From positions 1 to 64,000 of the forward strand of contig NZ_JAPCHW010000012.1 of the NCBI RefSeq assembly GCF_026107515.2: a stretch of DNA of 64,000 nt, read 5' to 3'. The notes beneath the pieces are model-generated. The model made no database searches. It was not told the DNA's origin and was given only the letters and a program-made list of their open reading frames with translations. Both the position numbers and the translations under genes were made by a program. Shown piece by piece: positions 46,575-56,352 of the stretch (the stretch's first letter is position 1; the number at the start of each line of letters is the position of its first letter). Origin of the DNA: Glutamicibacter sp. MNS18 (GTDB lineage Bacteria > Actinomycetota > Actinomycetes > Actinomycetales > Micrococcaceae).

Positions 46575-47618
46575 CTACAGCCGGAGGGTGGAGCCGCGCT
46601 CGATCAGGCGCCCGGCCAGGGTCACATGCGATTGCTCCAGCGGGTGACCCTCGATCAGCTGGCGCAACTGCGTGGCCGCAGTGCGACCGAGCTCGGTGGC
46701 ATCCAGATTGATACTGGTCAGCGGCGGGTTAGTGGTTGCGGAGTAGGGAAGGTCATCGAAGCCGGCAACGGCCAGGTCCTCGGGCACACGCACGGCGGCG
46801 GCCCGCGCTTCCTGCAGTACGCCATAGGCGTGGGTGTCGGTGGCGCAACCGACCGCGGTAATTCCCAGCTCGCGCCACCGTGGCCAGTGCAGGGCGAAGT
46901 GCCTGGCGGCCTGGCCCAGTTCGATGGTGCAGGAGGTCACCGCACCTTCCGGGAGCTGCATGCCGAGTTCGGCGGCCGCCGCGGCGAAGGCGGTCCGGCG
47001 CTGGCGCATGGTGGCGGTGTCGTTGATGGCATCCAGGTAGGCGACCTTGCGGTGTCCCAGCCGGGCGAAGTGCGCGGCCATATCCCGCGCCCCCTGGGCC
47101 ACGTCCAGGTTGACCGCGGGAACATTCCCCGGGGCATCGGGCGCATCCACTGCCACCACCGGCACCGGGGCACCCAGCTCCCCGATGAACCGGGGGTTGG
47201 GGGCGTCGATCAGCAGGCCCGCCGGCCGCAATCCCAGCAGCCGTCGGGTCTCGGCGATACCCGGTGCCTGGCCGGGGTCGGTGACCGCCAGCAGTAGCTG
47301 GTATTCCGAACCCAGGACCTGGCGGACCCCGGCGATCAGACGGGCGAAGAAGGGATTGGAAATATCGGGGGCCACCATGATGATCGTCGAGCTGACCCCG
47401 CGGGCCAGTGAGCTGCCGATACCGTCCACCACGTACCCCAGGTCCGCAATCGCCTCGCGGACCCGGATCACGTTGCGTTCCGAGACCCGGCCGGCGGATT
47501 TGCCGTTGGCCACCAGTGAGACCGTCGCGGTGGACACCCCGGCGTGTTGCGCCACCATGGCCGCGGTGACACGTCGAGGCGGTGTGGTGCTGGGTGCTGT
47601 CGGGTCCGGGGCGCTCAT
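46575..47618 (-). CDS. LacI-family transcriptional regulator
   Basis: A ligand-responsive repressor of 347 residues from ATG 47618 (AGGAT 7 nt upstream; the frame extends to 47651). The helix-turn-helix reads VTAAMVAQHAGVSTATVSLV with the hinge helix near 45-60. The C-terminal sugar-binding-protein-like domain is complete. It is divergent from the nucleoside hydrolase, with a LacI-type palindrome between them, and upstream of the ABC ATPase on the same strand. Targets are probably these neighbours. Confidence 0.9.
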   Translation of the reverse strand: MSAPDPTAPSTTPPRRVTAAMVAQHAGVSTATVSLVANGKSAGRVSERNVIRVREAIADLGYVVDGIGSSLARGVSSTIIMVAPDISNPFFARLIAGVRQVLGSEYQLLLAVTDPGQAPGIAETRRLLGLRPAGLLIDAPNPRFIGELGAPVPVVAVDAPDAPGNVPAVNLDVAQGARDMAAHFARLGHRKVAYLDAINDTATMRQRRTAFAAAAAELGMQLPEGAVTSCTIELGQAARHFALHWPRWRELGITAVGCATDTHAYGVLQEARAAAVRVPEDLAVAGFDDLPYSATTNPPLTSINLDATELGRTAATQLRQLIEGHPLEQSHVTLAGRLIERGSTLRL

Positions 47619-47695
47619 GGGATCTATCCTAGTGCGGCCGGTCACGTTCATGGCCCAGGGGTCCCGCGCGGCCGGGCGGCCATGGACACCATGAA

Positions 47696-47709
47696 GTCAA
47701 GCGTTTGAC
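47696..47709. promoter_or_regulatory. Candidate LacI-family operator
   Basis: GTCAAGCGTTTGAC, symmetric in 6 of 7 pairs, with the central CG usual for LacI-family sites. It lies 78 bp from the lacI-type start and 92 bp from the nucleoside hydrolase start. Confidence 0.5.
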
Positions 47710-47800
47710 GTATAGTGCCTAAACAAGCCGGGATTCCGGGAATTCTGGGAAAAGTGCCCGTGGAACACCTGTTCCCGAACCCCGAGGGGGATGAGCCGAC

Positions 47801-48802
47801 ATGGCCGAAGCCAACCCGAGTAGCACGCCACGAAAAATCATCCTGGACTGCGATCCCGGGCATGGTGACGCGGTGGCCCTGCTGTTGGCCCATGGCAGTG
47901 AGCGGATCGAGTTGCTGGCCGTCACGACGGTGGCCGGCAACCAGTCCCTGGAAAGGGTGAGCGCCAACGCCCTGGCGGTGGGCACGGTTGCCGGGATCAC
48001 CGGCGTGCCCTTCGCCGCCGGATGTGCGCGTCCCCTGGTGCGCACGATGGAAACCGCCGACGACATCCACGGGCAGTCCGGCATGGACGGGCCCGCGCAG
48101 CCCGAACCGACCATCACCCTGGACGGGCGTCACGCGGTGGACCTGCTGATCGAAACCATCATGGACCACGAGCCGGGGGAGATCACCCTGGTGCCCACCG
48201 GGGCGATGACCAATATCGCGCTCGCCGTGCGCAAGGAGCCGCGCATCGTGCCGCGGGTGCGCGAGGTGGTACTGATGGGCGGGGGCTACCATACCGGGAA
48301 CTGGAGTGCCGTGGCCGAGTTCAATATCAGGATCGACCCCGAGGCCGCGCATATCGTCTTCAACGAGTCCTGGCCGGTGGTCATGGTCGGGCTGGACCTG
48401 ACCCACCAGGCGCTGGCCACCGACGAGGTGGTGGCGCGTATCGGGGCGATCGGCACCCTGCCGGCACGGTTCGTGGGCGAATTGATGGAATTCCTCCGCA
48501 CGGCCTACAGGCAGGCGCAGGGCTTCGACGCCCCTCCGGTGCACGATCCCTGCGCGGTGGCCTATGTCATCGACCCCAGCGTGGTGCGCACCGTCAAGGC
48601 ACCGGTGGACATCGAATTGCAGGGCGGGCTGACCCTGGGCATGACCGTGACGGATTTCCGCACCCCGGCCGCCGCGGATTGCCACACCTCGGTGGCGGTG
48701 GAGCTGGACCACCGGCGTTTCTGGGATCTGGTCATCCAGGCGCTGGAGAATATCGGCGAGGTGGAGCCGGCGGAAACACCCTCCCGGGCCTGCGCACGCT
48801 GA
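47801..48802 (+). CDS. Nucleoside hydrolase-like protein (IunH/Rih)
   Basis: A member of the inosine-uridine nucleoside N-ribohydrolase family, 333 residues, resembling RihA in DxHGxSGxDGP. The calcium-binding start reads DCDPGHGDA (16-24): the usual DCDPGHDDA has lost the first of its two adjacent aspartates (Gly22). That residue corresponds to Asp14 of the Crithidia enzyme, which contacts ribose. The other early aspartates (16, 18, 23) remain. Activity or specificity may differ. It is divergent from the LacI gene, so it is probably induced by its substrate. Confidence 0.85.
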   Translation: MAEANPSSTPRKIILDCDPGHGDAVALLLAHGSERIELLAVTTVAGNQSLERVSANALAVGTVAGITGVPFAAGCARPLVRTMETADDIHGQSGMDGPAQPEPTITLDGRHAVDLLIETIMDHEPGEITLVPTGAMTNIALAVRKEPRIVPRVREVVLMGGGYHTGNWSAVAEFNIRIDPEAAHIVFNESWPVVMVGLDLTHQALATDEVVARIGAIGTLPARFVGELMEFLRTAYRQAQGFDAPPVHDPCAVAYVIDPSVVRTVKAPVDIELQGGLTLGMTVTDFRTPAAADCHTSVAVELDHRRFWDLVIQALENIGEVEPAETPSRACAR

Positions 48803-48964
48803 CCCGGATGCCGCATATCACCCGGGGTGCCCGAAATGACCACGCAAAAAGTAGTCAGCGCCACTATTCCCGGCCGATGATTTGTGACAGCGATCAATGC
48901 CAAATGGCCACCGGATTACATAGACTGAACATGAACTTGAGCTCATCGAAGTAAAGGTTGTGTC

Positions 48965-49663
48965 ATGGCTGTCAAGACCCCGCATCAGAACGTCACCTTC
49001 GACTCCGCCAACGGGCAGGCCCACGGGTATCTCGCGCTACCCGAATCCGGGACCGGCCCCGGGGTGATCGTGATCCAGGAATGGTGGGGGCTGACCGACC
49101 ATATCCGCGACATCGCCGACCGCCTGGCTGCCGAGGGCTTCGTGGCGCTGGCCCCGGACCTGTACGGCGGGTGGATCACCCATGACGGGGCCGAAGCCGG
49201 CAAGATGATGAGCGAATTGCCCGAGGCCGAAGGGGCCCGCCTGCTGGCCGGGGCCGTGGACTACCTCCTCGGCCGTGACGAGGTGACCTCCGACAAGGTC
49301 GGCACCATCGGTTTCTGCATGGGTGGCGGGTTCGTGCTGAACCTCGCCGCACAGCAAGGCCAGAGGATCTCGGCCGCCGTCCCGTTCTACGGGGTCGGCC
49401 AGGGGGTTCCCGAGGACTACTCCGGGGTCAAGGCCGCCATCCAGGGGCACTACGCGATCCGCGACGGCTTCTACCCGGTGGAAAGCGCCCGCGCCCAGGA
49501 GCAGCAGATCCGCGACGAATCCGGCGCCGAGGTCACCTTCCACTACTACGATGCGGACCACGCCTTCCACAACGACGAGAACCCGGCCGGCAACTACCAG
49601 GCCGCCGAGGCCGCACTGGCGTGGGAACGCGCCGTAAAATTCCTGCGCGAGAACGCCGCATAA
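48965..49663 (+). CDS. Dienelactone hydrolase family protein
   Basis: An alpha/beta hydrolase of 232 residues. The nucleophile elbow has cysteine (GTIGFCMGGGFVLN), and the histidine lies in the ending DADHAFHND, as in dienelactone hydrolase. Start ATG 48965 has a weak ribosome-binding region (AAAGG). It could act on dienelactones or other lactone or ester substrates; the neighbours do not decide. Confidence 0.9.
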   Translation: MAVKTPHQNVTFDSANGQAHGYLALPESGTGPGVIVIQEWWGLTDHIRDIADRLAAEGFVALAPDLYGGWITHDGAEAGKMMSELPEAEGARLLAGAVDYLLGRDEVTSDKVGTIGFCMGGGFVLNLAAQQGQRISAAVPFYGVGQGVPEDYSGVKAAIQGHYAIRDGFYPVESARAQEQQIRDESGAEVTFHYYDADHAFHNDENPAGNYQAAEAALAWERAVKFLRENAA

Positions 49664-49744
49664 GGACCATGTAGTGGCACACGTCACATAGAGTGTGCTA
49701 CACAAAGACGAGAAACAGCTCGAACCCACAAGGAGAAACCCATA

Positions 49745-50176
49745 ATGTCTGAAACCATCATCGTTGGTGTCGACGGTTCCGAAACCGCACTGAAGGCCGC
49801 CCGCCGCGGTGCCGAACTGGCCACCAAGCTCGGCGGCGAGCTGGTTGTGGTCACCGCCCATGCCTCGGACAACACCGAAGTCGTTTCCATCGGCTCCGAC
49901 ACCTGGATCCTGGACGATGCCGAGCAGGCCCGCAAGCTCGCCGAGCGCGTGGCCCGCGATGTGCGTGACGCCCAGCCCGAGGCCAACATCAGCGCCGCGG
50001 CAGGCCACGGCAAGCCGGCCGAGGTGCTGATCGCTGAAGCCGCTGCACGCAACGCGGCGATGATCGTGGTCGGCAACGTGGGGATGAAGGGCCTGGGCCG
50101 CGTGCTCGGCTCGGTGGCCTCCTCGGTCGCCCACTCCGCCCCGTGCGACGTCCTGGTTGTCAAGACCGACAAGTAA
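49745..50176 (+). CDS. Universal stress protein (UspA family)
   Basis: A single-domain universal stress protein of 143 residues, one of the ATP-binding type: the motif G-x2-G-x9-G-S reads GNVGMKGLGRVLGSVASSV. AAGGAGAA precedes the ATG. Followed directly by a strong hairpin. Confidence 0.93.
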   Translation: MSETIIVGVDGSETALKAARRGAELATKLGGELVVVTAHASDNTEVVSIGSDTWILDDAEQARKLAERVARDVRDAQPEANISAAAGHGKPAEVLIAEAAARNAAMIVVGNVGMKGLGRVLGSVASSVAHSAPCDVLVVKTDK

Positions 50177-50184
50177 GCACCCGC

Positions 50185-50231
50185 ACTACTGCGTGGCCGC
50201 CGGAATCCCGGCCGCCACGCAGTAGTCTTTT
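50185..50231 (+). terminator. Terminator after the stress protein gene
   Basis: A 19-bp near-perfect stem with an AATC loop, then CTTTTA. It ends 4 bp before the next start codon. Confidence 0.8.
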
Positions 50232-50234
50232 AAC

Positions 50235-50936
50235 GTGCAACAGCTACGCGTTACCTATGTCGCCGGGGTGGTACCGGGCAAATGGATCGACCGCTTCACC
50301 GAACGGTATCCGCGGGTCGAGCTGCGGGCGCAACGGCTGGATGAGGGCGATCCGCTGCCCCTGCTGGCCGGTGGCGAGGCCGATGTGGTTTTCGTGCGGT
50401 TCGCTCCCGGGCACAATCCACGCGACGAGACCCGGCATGTCATCCCGCTCTACGAGGAACTGCCAGTGCTCTGCGCGGCCAAGGACCACGACGTCGAGTA
50501 CTACGACGAGACGATCCCGGCGGCCGACGCGTCCGGTTTCCCGCAGCTGGACCTGGCCGACTACCCCGAGGTGGCCGGGGGAGTGGCGATGGCGCTGGAG
50601 GTGGTGGCCAGCGGCGCATCCGTGGCCCGGATGCCCATGAGCCTGGCCCGGCTGCATGCACGCAAGGATGTCATCTACCGCGTCATCCAGGATGCGGAAC
50701 CCACGCACATCGGCATCGCCTGGCTGGTGGACTCGGACAAGTCGGAGCTGATCGACGAATTCATCGGGGTGGTGCGCGGGCGCAGCGCCAGCAGCTCCCG
50801 GCAGGGTTCGGTCCGCGATAAACAGCAGCAGGGTTCGGCCAAGGCCAGGCGCACCGGCAAGCCGTCCTCCGGAAAGCCGGGCAAGGGCCCGGGGCCGAAA
50901 CGCCCCGCCCGGCCCAAACCACGCAAGCGCCGCTGA
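50235..50936 (+). CDS. LysR-type effector domain protein without DNA-binding domain
   Basis: The 233 residues look like the ligand-binding half of LysR regulators: it opens LRVTYVAGVVPGKW and keeps the RYPRVELRAQRLDEGD segment. No winged helix precedes it; the start is GTG 50235, directly after the terminator stem and without a ribosome-binding sequence, so the mRNA may be leaderless (TAGTCT at 50222-50227 could be its -10). The last 60 residues are basic and rich in Gly/Pro/Ser (ending RPARPKPRKRR) and probably disordered. The function is unknown; a ligand-responsive nucleic-acid-associated protein is possible. Confidence 0.8.
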   Translation: MQQLRVTYVAGVVPGKWIDRFTERYPRVELRAQRLDEGDPLPLLAGGEADVVFVRFAPGHNPRDETRHVIPLYEELPVLCAAKDHDVEYYDETIPAADASGFPQLDLADYPEVAGGVAMALEVVASGASVARMPMSLARLHARKDVIYRVIQDAEPTHIGIAWLVDSDKSELIDEFIGVVRGRSASSSRQGSVRDKQQQGSAKARRTGKPSSGKPGKGPGPKRPARPKPRKRR

Positions 50937-50998
50937 ATCGCTTCGCCGGTGGCAAAGAAGTCTAGTGGGACAACGGTTGCCCGTGAGAAGGTGGGATC

Positions 50999-51771
<773 letters not shown>

Positions 51772-51787
<16 letters not shown>

Positions 51788-52464
51788 TCCGCTATGGGAC
51801 GCACCCCGACCAATACCTGTACAGCCATACCCCCGGCACCCCGCGGGGTACCGGGGCGGTGCTGGTCATCCACGGAGGGTACTGGCGCACCACCTACGAT
51901 GCCGGCCTGGGCGAAAGCCTGGCCGAGGACCTGGCGGCCCGCGGGCTGCAGGCCTATAACCTCGAATACCGCCGCGGCCCGGGCAGTGCCTTGCGGATGC
52001 TCCAGGACGCGCGCAGCGCGCTGGCCGCCATTCCCGACCCCGGGCCGGTTACCGTGATCGGGCATTCCGCCGGCGGCCAGCTGGCCTGCCTGCTGGCCGC
52101 CGCAGAGGAACGCGTCACCCTGGTCATCAGCCAGGCCGGGTTGTTGGATCTGCAGTTGGCCGCGGACCTGGAGCTGAGCCAGGGGGCGGTGCGCGAGATG
52201 CTGGCAGACACCCCGTTGGACGAGGTCAACCCGGTGGCGCAGTGGCCAATGGCGGCACGTGTCATAATCTTTCATGGGACCCAGGATGAGGATGTCCCGC
52301 CCGTGATAGCCGAACACGCCAGCCGTGCGGCGATCGGGTGCGGACAGGAACACCACACCCGGTACTTCGACGGAGACCATTTCACCTGGATCGACCCGGC
52401 TACCGAGCAGTGGCAGGCCTGCGTGGAACAACTGGCCCCCTGGCATTTTGGAGGAACACGATGA
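51772..52464 (+). CDS. Alpha/beta hydrolase with unusual start
   Basis: An esterase/arylformamidase-like hydrolase. Recognisable features are HGGYW (oxyanion loop), the nucleophile GHSAGG and the final Asp/His region (FHGTQDEDVPP, FDGDHFTW). Homology starts near IRYGTHPDQY, but no ATG, GTG or TTG precedes it in frame over the preceding 430 bp. ATT 51772 has GAGGA 7 nt upstream and would give 230 residues; CTG 51819 or GTG 51859 would cut into the domain. The start lies 16 bp inside the hydratase gene. The next gene overlaps as ATGA. Confidence 0.75.
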
Positions 52465-53363
52465 ACCCGACGGTGATCGGCGAGGCGCTGGTCGATGTCC
52501 TGGCCCCGGGAATCTCCGCGCCCCAGGAATTCGTGGGCGGTAGCCCGCTGAATGTCGCCGTCTCCCTGGCCCGGCTGGGCTACCCCGGAACCCTGGTCTC
52601 CCGCTGGGGGCACGATGACAAGGGGCGCACCATCGAGGACTACCTGGCCGAGAACCGGGTCAGCTTCGTGGGCGGACCCGACGACCAGGCCACCGTGATC
52701 GCGCACGGCATGCTGGATCCCGCCGGCGGGGCCACCTTCGCCTTCAACGCCTACTGGCAATTGCCCACCCTGGGTACGGAACTGGATTCCAGCAGCCAGC
52801 TGGTGCACACCGGATCCATCGCCACCCTGTTCAGCCCCGGGGAACTGCTGTCGATGGTGACCCGGGCACGCAGCCACGCAACCATCAGCTACGACCCCAA
52901 CCTGCGTCCCTCGCTGGTATCCAACCACGCCCAGACCGTGGAACAGGTGGAAGGCTTCGTTGCCGCCGCCGACGTGGTCCGGGTCTCCGGCATCGACCTG
53001 CGCTGGCTCTACCCGCTGCGCTCGGTCCATGACAGCGCCCGCGCCTGGCTGGACCTCGGACCGGCCGTGGTGGTCGCCACCGCCGGTTCCAAGGGGTCCT
53101 TCGGGGTCACCCGCGCCGGCACGGTGGAACACGCCTCCACCCTGGTGGAGGTCACCGACACCGTGGGGGCCGGGGACTCCTTCACCGCCGCCCTGCTGTG
53201 CTGGTTGGCCGACCATTCGCTGATGGGTGCAAGCCGACGCGGCGAACTGGCCGCTCTGGGTACGGATCAACTGCGCCAGGCCCTGCAGTTCGCCTCGCGG
53301 GCCGCGGCTATCACCGTCACCCGGGCCGGGGCCAACCCGCCCTGGCGGGAGGAACTGGCGTGA
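52461..53363 (+). CDS. PfkB-family carbohydrate kinase
   Basis: A ribokinase-superfamily sugar kinase of 300 residues, similar in length and pattern to fructokinases. The N-terminal substrate motif is FVGGSPLNVAVSLARLG; the catalytic anion-hole motif is DTVGAGDSFTAALL. Start ATG 52461 is preceded by GGAGG. It overlaps its neighbours by 4 bp (ATGA) on both sides, so it is translated with the hydrolase and the HAD phosphatase. Confidence 0.92.
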   Translation: MNPTVIGEALVDVLAPGISAPQEFVGGSPLNVAVSLARLGYPGTLVSRWGHDDKGRTIEDYLAENRVSFVGGPDDQATVIAHGMLDPAGGATFAFNAYWQLPTLGTELDSSSQLVHTGSIATLFSPGELLSMVTRARSHATISYDPNLRPSLVSNHAQTVEQVEGFVAAADVVRVSGIDLRWLYPLRSVHDSARAWLDLGPAVVVATAGSKGSFGVTRAGTVEHASTLVEVTDTVGAGDSFTAALLCWLADHSLMGASRRGELAALGTDQLRQALQFASRAAAITVTRAGANPPWREELA

Positions 53364-54154
53364 TCAAGATGATCGCCTCCGACCTGGATGGCACCATCGT
53401 CTCGTCCACCGGCAAGATCTCGACCCGCACCAGGGATGCCTTCCTGGCCGCCCGCGAAGCCGGGATCCACATTGTCTTCGTCACCGGGCGCCCCTACCGT
53501 TGGCTGACCCCGATCGTGGACGCCTTCGGCGGACTGGGCACCGTGATCTGCTCCAACGGGGCGGTGCTCTACGACCTGGAAAACGACCAGGTGCTCTGGT
53601 CCCGGACCATCGACGCGGCCACCGCCGTCGAGGCCCAGCAGATCATCCTGCACCACGAACCGCAGGCCAGCTTCGCAGCCGAAACCACCAAGGGACTGCA
53701 CCTGGGGGCCGGATTCGCCGAAACCGGACGCACCCTGGGCTCGCTGGCCGAACTGGACCTGCACAGCCCGGAACTGGATGCCGAAGGCATCGTCAAGTTC
53801 CTGGCGCGCTCGCCGGGCCTGGCCGTGGAGGCCTTCTATTCGGCGGTGTTCCCCGAGCTGTCCCGGCTACTATGGCTCACCCACTCGGCCACCGGGGTCT
53901 CGCTGCTGGAAATGGCGCACCTGCAGATCCACAAGGCCAATACCCTTGATGAATACGCCCGCCGCCTGCAGATCAAACCGGCGGAGATCATGGCCTTCGG
54001 GGACATGCCCAACGACATCGAGATGCTGCAATACGCCGGCCACGGCTACGCCATGGCCTCCGGGCACCGCGAAACCCTGGCGGCCACGAAACTGATCGCC
54101 CCGCCCTTCGCCGAGGACGGGGTGGCCCAGGTGATCGAGGGACTGTTGAAGTGA
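53360..54154 (+). CDS. HAD-superfamily (Cof type) hydrolase
   Basis: A sugar-phosphatase-like HAD hydrolase of 264 residues. Motif I reads ASDLDGTIV, motif II TGRP, and the C-terminal motif IV GDMPNDIEML, with the Cof-type cap between. GTG 53360 overlaps the kinase stop (GTGA). It could dephosphorylate sugar phosphates from the kinase or other metabolites. Confidence 0.9.
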   Translation: MIKMIASDLDGTIVSSTGKISTRTRDAFLAAREAGIHIVFVTGRPYRWLTPIVDAFGGLGTVICSNGAVLYDLENDQVLWSRTIDAATAVEAQQIILHHEPQASFAAETTKGLHLGAGFAETGRTLGSLAELDLHSPELDAEGIVKFLARSPGLAVEAFYSAVFPELSRLLWLTHSATGVSLLEMAHLQIHKANTLDEYARRLQIKPAEIMAFGDMPNDIEMLQYAGHGYAMASGHRETLAATKLIAPPFAEDGVAQVIEGLLK

Positions 54155-54870
54155 GCTACGGATTCACCCACCGCGGCTACCGCCACGGGGCGGAGGAGAA
54201 CACCCGGCTGGCCTTCGAACGGGCCTACAACGCCGGTATCCGGCATTTCGAAACCGACGTACGATGTACCGCGGATGCGGTGGTCTACGCCTTCCACGAC
54301 GAGAGCGTGGAACGTATCACCGACGGCCGCGGCCGGTTCAACGAGCTGCTCGATGAGCAGGTGGTCCGGCTGCGTGCCGGTGGAGAGCCGCTGGCCAGGC
54401 TGCAGGAACTGATCGAGGCCTTCGAGGATGTCACCTTCAATATCGATGTGAAGGACGAGGCGGTCATCGCGCCGCTGGCCAGGGTCATCGAGAAGACCGC
54501 GAGCCATGAGCGGGTTGCCCTGGCCTCCTTTGATACGGCCCGTACCCGTGCGACCGCCCACCTGCTCTCGAAGCCGGTACGGCGGAGCCCGGGAACCGCG
54601 GACATGATCCGCATCTGGCTCTGGGCGCACCTGGCCGGACGGGTTCCGGCGAAGTACGCCGCCGAATTCTGGGCGGTGCAGGTGCCGCAGCGCCGCGGTA
54701 TCGTCCCGGTCACCACCCGGTGTTTCATCCGTGCGGTGCACCGCGCCGGGATGCAGGTTCACGTCTGGGTGGTCAATGACGAACCGGGTATGCGCAGGTT
54801 GCTGGCCCGGGATGTCGACGCGCTGATCAGCGACGAGGCCCCGACACTGGCCAGGGTCCTTCGCGGCTAG
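54151..54870 (+). CDS. ugpQ: Glycerophosphodiester phosphodiesterase
   Basis: It hydrolyses glycerophosphodiesters to glycerol-3-phosphate and an alcohol. The 239 residues show the catalytic THRGYRHGAEENT, the ETDVRCTAD with paired acidic residues and FHD, as in UgpQ. GTG 54151 overlaps the HAD stop (GTGA). No signal peptide is visible, so it is cytoplasmic. Last gene of the string. Confidence 0.92.
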   Translation: MSYGFTHRGYRHGAEENTRLAFERAYNAGIRHFETDVRCTADAVVYAFHDESVERITDGRGRFNELLDEQVVRLRAGGEPLARLQELIEAFEDVTFNIDVKDEAVIAPLARVIEKTASHERVALASFDTARTRATAHLLSKPVRRSPGTADMIRIWLWAHLAGRVPAKYAAEFWAVQVPQRRGIVPVTTRCFIRAVHRAGMQVHVWVVNDEPGMRRLLARDVDALISDEAPTLARVLRG

Positions 54871-54890
54871 CGGGCCAACCTCCGGGGTGC

Positions 54891-56075
54891 CTAGTCGATG
54901 ACACGGTGGGTGATCCGGCTGCGTTCGAGCACCTGGGGATCGGGGCTGAAGCCCAGGCCCGGTGCGTCGGGCAGGGGGATGCTGCCCCCCGCCAGTACAC
55001 CGTTCTGGTGCGGGGCATGGAACGGGTGCAGCAGCGAATCCCAGTGCAGGAACGGGATCTCCAACTCGGGCAGGTCATTCGCCGCGCTGGTGGCGATCAG
55101 CTGCGCCGTGGCCAGCAGGGCCGGTCCGTAGTAGAAATTGTGGGGGACCACTGCGGCATCCACACGCCGGCCCGCGGCGATGACCTCGAACATGGCACTG
55201 ACCCCGCCGATCTTGCCGACGCTGGGTTGGGCGAAGGCCAGGGCACCACATTCCATATCCGCGATCAGTGCGCGGACTCCCGAATGGTTTTCCCCGGCCG
55301 CGATATTTCGATGCCTGCTGTTCAGCCGGAACAGGCCCGCCGAGTCATCGGGAGGGAAAACGGGTTCCTCCATCCACAACAACTCCAGTGGCTCCAGGGC
55401 CGTCAGCACGGCTTCGGCCTCCTGTACCGTCCATTTGCAATTCACATCCGCCATCAGCGGTGCCCGGCCGACCGTTTCACGGGCCGCGGCAATCGCCGTG
55501 GGAGTGGATTCATGGAGCTTGAAGGCGCGGAAACCGTGCCGTTGGGCAAGGCGAAGCTGGTCGGCCACCTGGATCGGGTCTTCCCCGTAGTGCACCAGCG
55601 AGGCATAGCCGGTGATGGTGTTGCGGGCTTCCGGGTTGAGCAGCCTACGCAGGGGGAGGCCGGCGCGTTGCGCGGTGATATCCCATAGTGCGGTGTCCAC
55701 CGCGGAGAGGGCATAGTGCACCGGGCCGGTACGGCCAAAGGCGTGGAAGGCCCGCTCCGCGGCCGGTGTCTGGGTGACCGGGTCGCTCGAACGGCCGATG
55801 AAAAACGGGCAGACGATCTCCCCCAGGGCGGCCAGGGTGGCGGGGTTGGATTTGTGGCCGAAGGCTTCACCCCAGCCAACCAGCCCATCGCGGGTGATGA
55901 CCTTGACCAGCAGGCACTGCATGGAGGTGAATTCCCGGGATGATGCGTTGAAGGCATCGATGGATTCCGAGTTTGCATATGTCGTTTCGTTGCGTCGCGC
56001 GGAGAAACCGATCGAAGTCACCATGATCTCGATAGTCTTGATGGTGCCGTGTTCCAGCTCATTGACTTGGTGCAA
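54891..56075 (-). CDS. Mandelate racemase/muconate lactonizing enzyme family protein
   Basis: An enolase-superfamily enzyme of 394 residues. It has the N-terminal capping domain and a barrel with the metal ligands in ADVNCKW, MEEPVFP and AGENHSG. The general base motif reads FKLHES (K-x-H instead of K-x-K), and a candidate histidine is in VVPHNFYYG. Such enzymes dehydrate sugar acids or racemise alpha-hydroxy acids; the exact reaction cannot be read. It is divergent from the sugar permeases. Confidence 0.85.
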   Translation of the reverse strand: MHQVNELEHGTIKTIEIMVTSIGFSARRNETTYANSESIDAFNASSREFTSMQCLLVKVITRDGLVGWGEAFGHKSNPATLAALGEIVCPFFIGRSSDPVTQTPAAERAFHAFGRTGPVHYALSAVDTALWDITAQRAGLPLRRLLNPEARNTITGYASLVHYGEDPIQVADQLRLAQRHGFRAFKLHESTPTAIAAARETVGRAPLMADVNCKWTVQEAEAVLTALEPLELLWMEEPVFPPDDSAGLFRLNSRHRNIAAGENHSGVRALIADMECGALAFAQPSVGKIGGVSAMFEVIAAGRRVDAAVVPHNFYYGPALLATAQLIATSAANDLPELEIPFLHWDSLLHPFHAPHQNGVLAGGSIPLPDAPGLGFSPDPQVLERSRITHRVID

Positions 56076-56184
56076 TGCGATTCCAATCGTTGCGTGGCGG
56101 AGGAAGGCGGGATTGTTGTTTCCCTGCGGGACCCGTGGGGCCGGCTGTGGATGACATGAAGGCGATGCCGGATCCGGAATGTGG

Positions 56185-56244
56185 TTGACCTCACGATGGT
56201 GTTTAGTTTAGCGTTAGGGAACACCGTTTGGAAAGCGCATTCCA
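56185..56244 (+). promoter_or_regulatory. Candidate LacI-type operator and promoter before permeases
   Basis: A palindrome TGGAAAGCGCATTCCA (56229-56244; 14 of 16 symmetric, central CG) lies 46 bp upstream of the mini-ORF start. A TTGACC at 56185-56190 could be a -35; the -10 (TTAGCG, 56208-56213) is poor. It is a different sequence from the site near the lacI-type gene. Confidence 0.45.
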
Positions 56245-56289
56245 GCTTTGCGAGCTACATCAGTAGAACACCAATCCAAGGAGTCAACC

Positions 56290-56352
56290 ATGTTGTTGCG
56301 AACCCGTGATCGGCACAGGGGTGCCGGCGTGGCAGGAGATAGCGGTCAATGA
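56290..56352 (+). CDS. 20-codon mini-ORF coupled to the first permease
   Basis: ATG 56290 follows AAGGAG at a 6-nt spacing. It encodes 20 residues, MLLRTRDRHRGAGVAGDSGQ, and its TGA overlaps the permease ATG (ATGA). The positive start then glycine/alanine run looks like the beginning of a signal peptide, cut off. It may be a relic of the binding-protein gene that normally opens such operons, or a translated leader. No binding-protein gene is found in the window. Confidence 0.45.
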   Translation: MLLRTRDRHRGAGVAGDSGQ

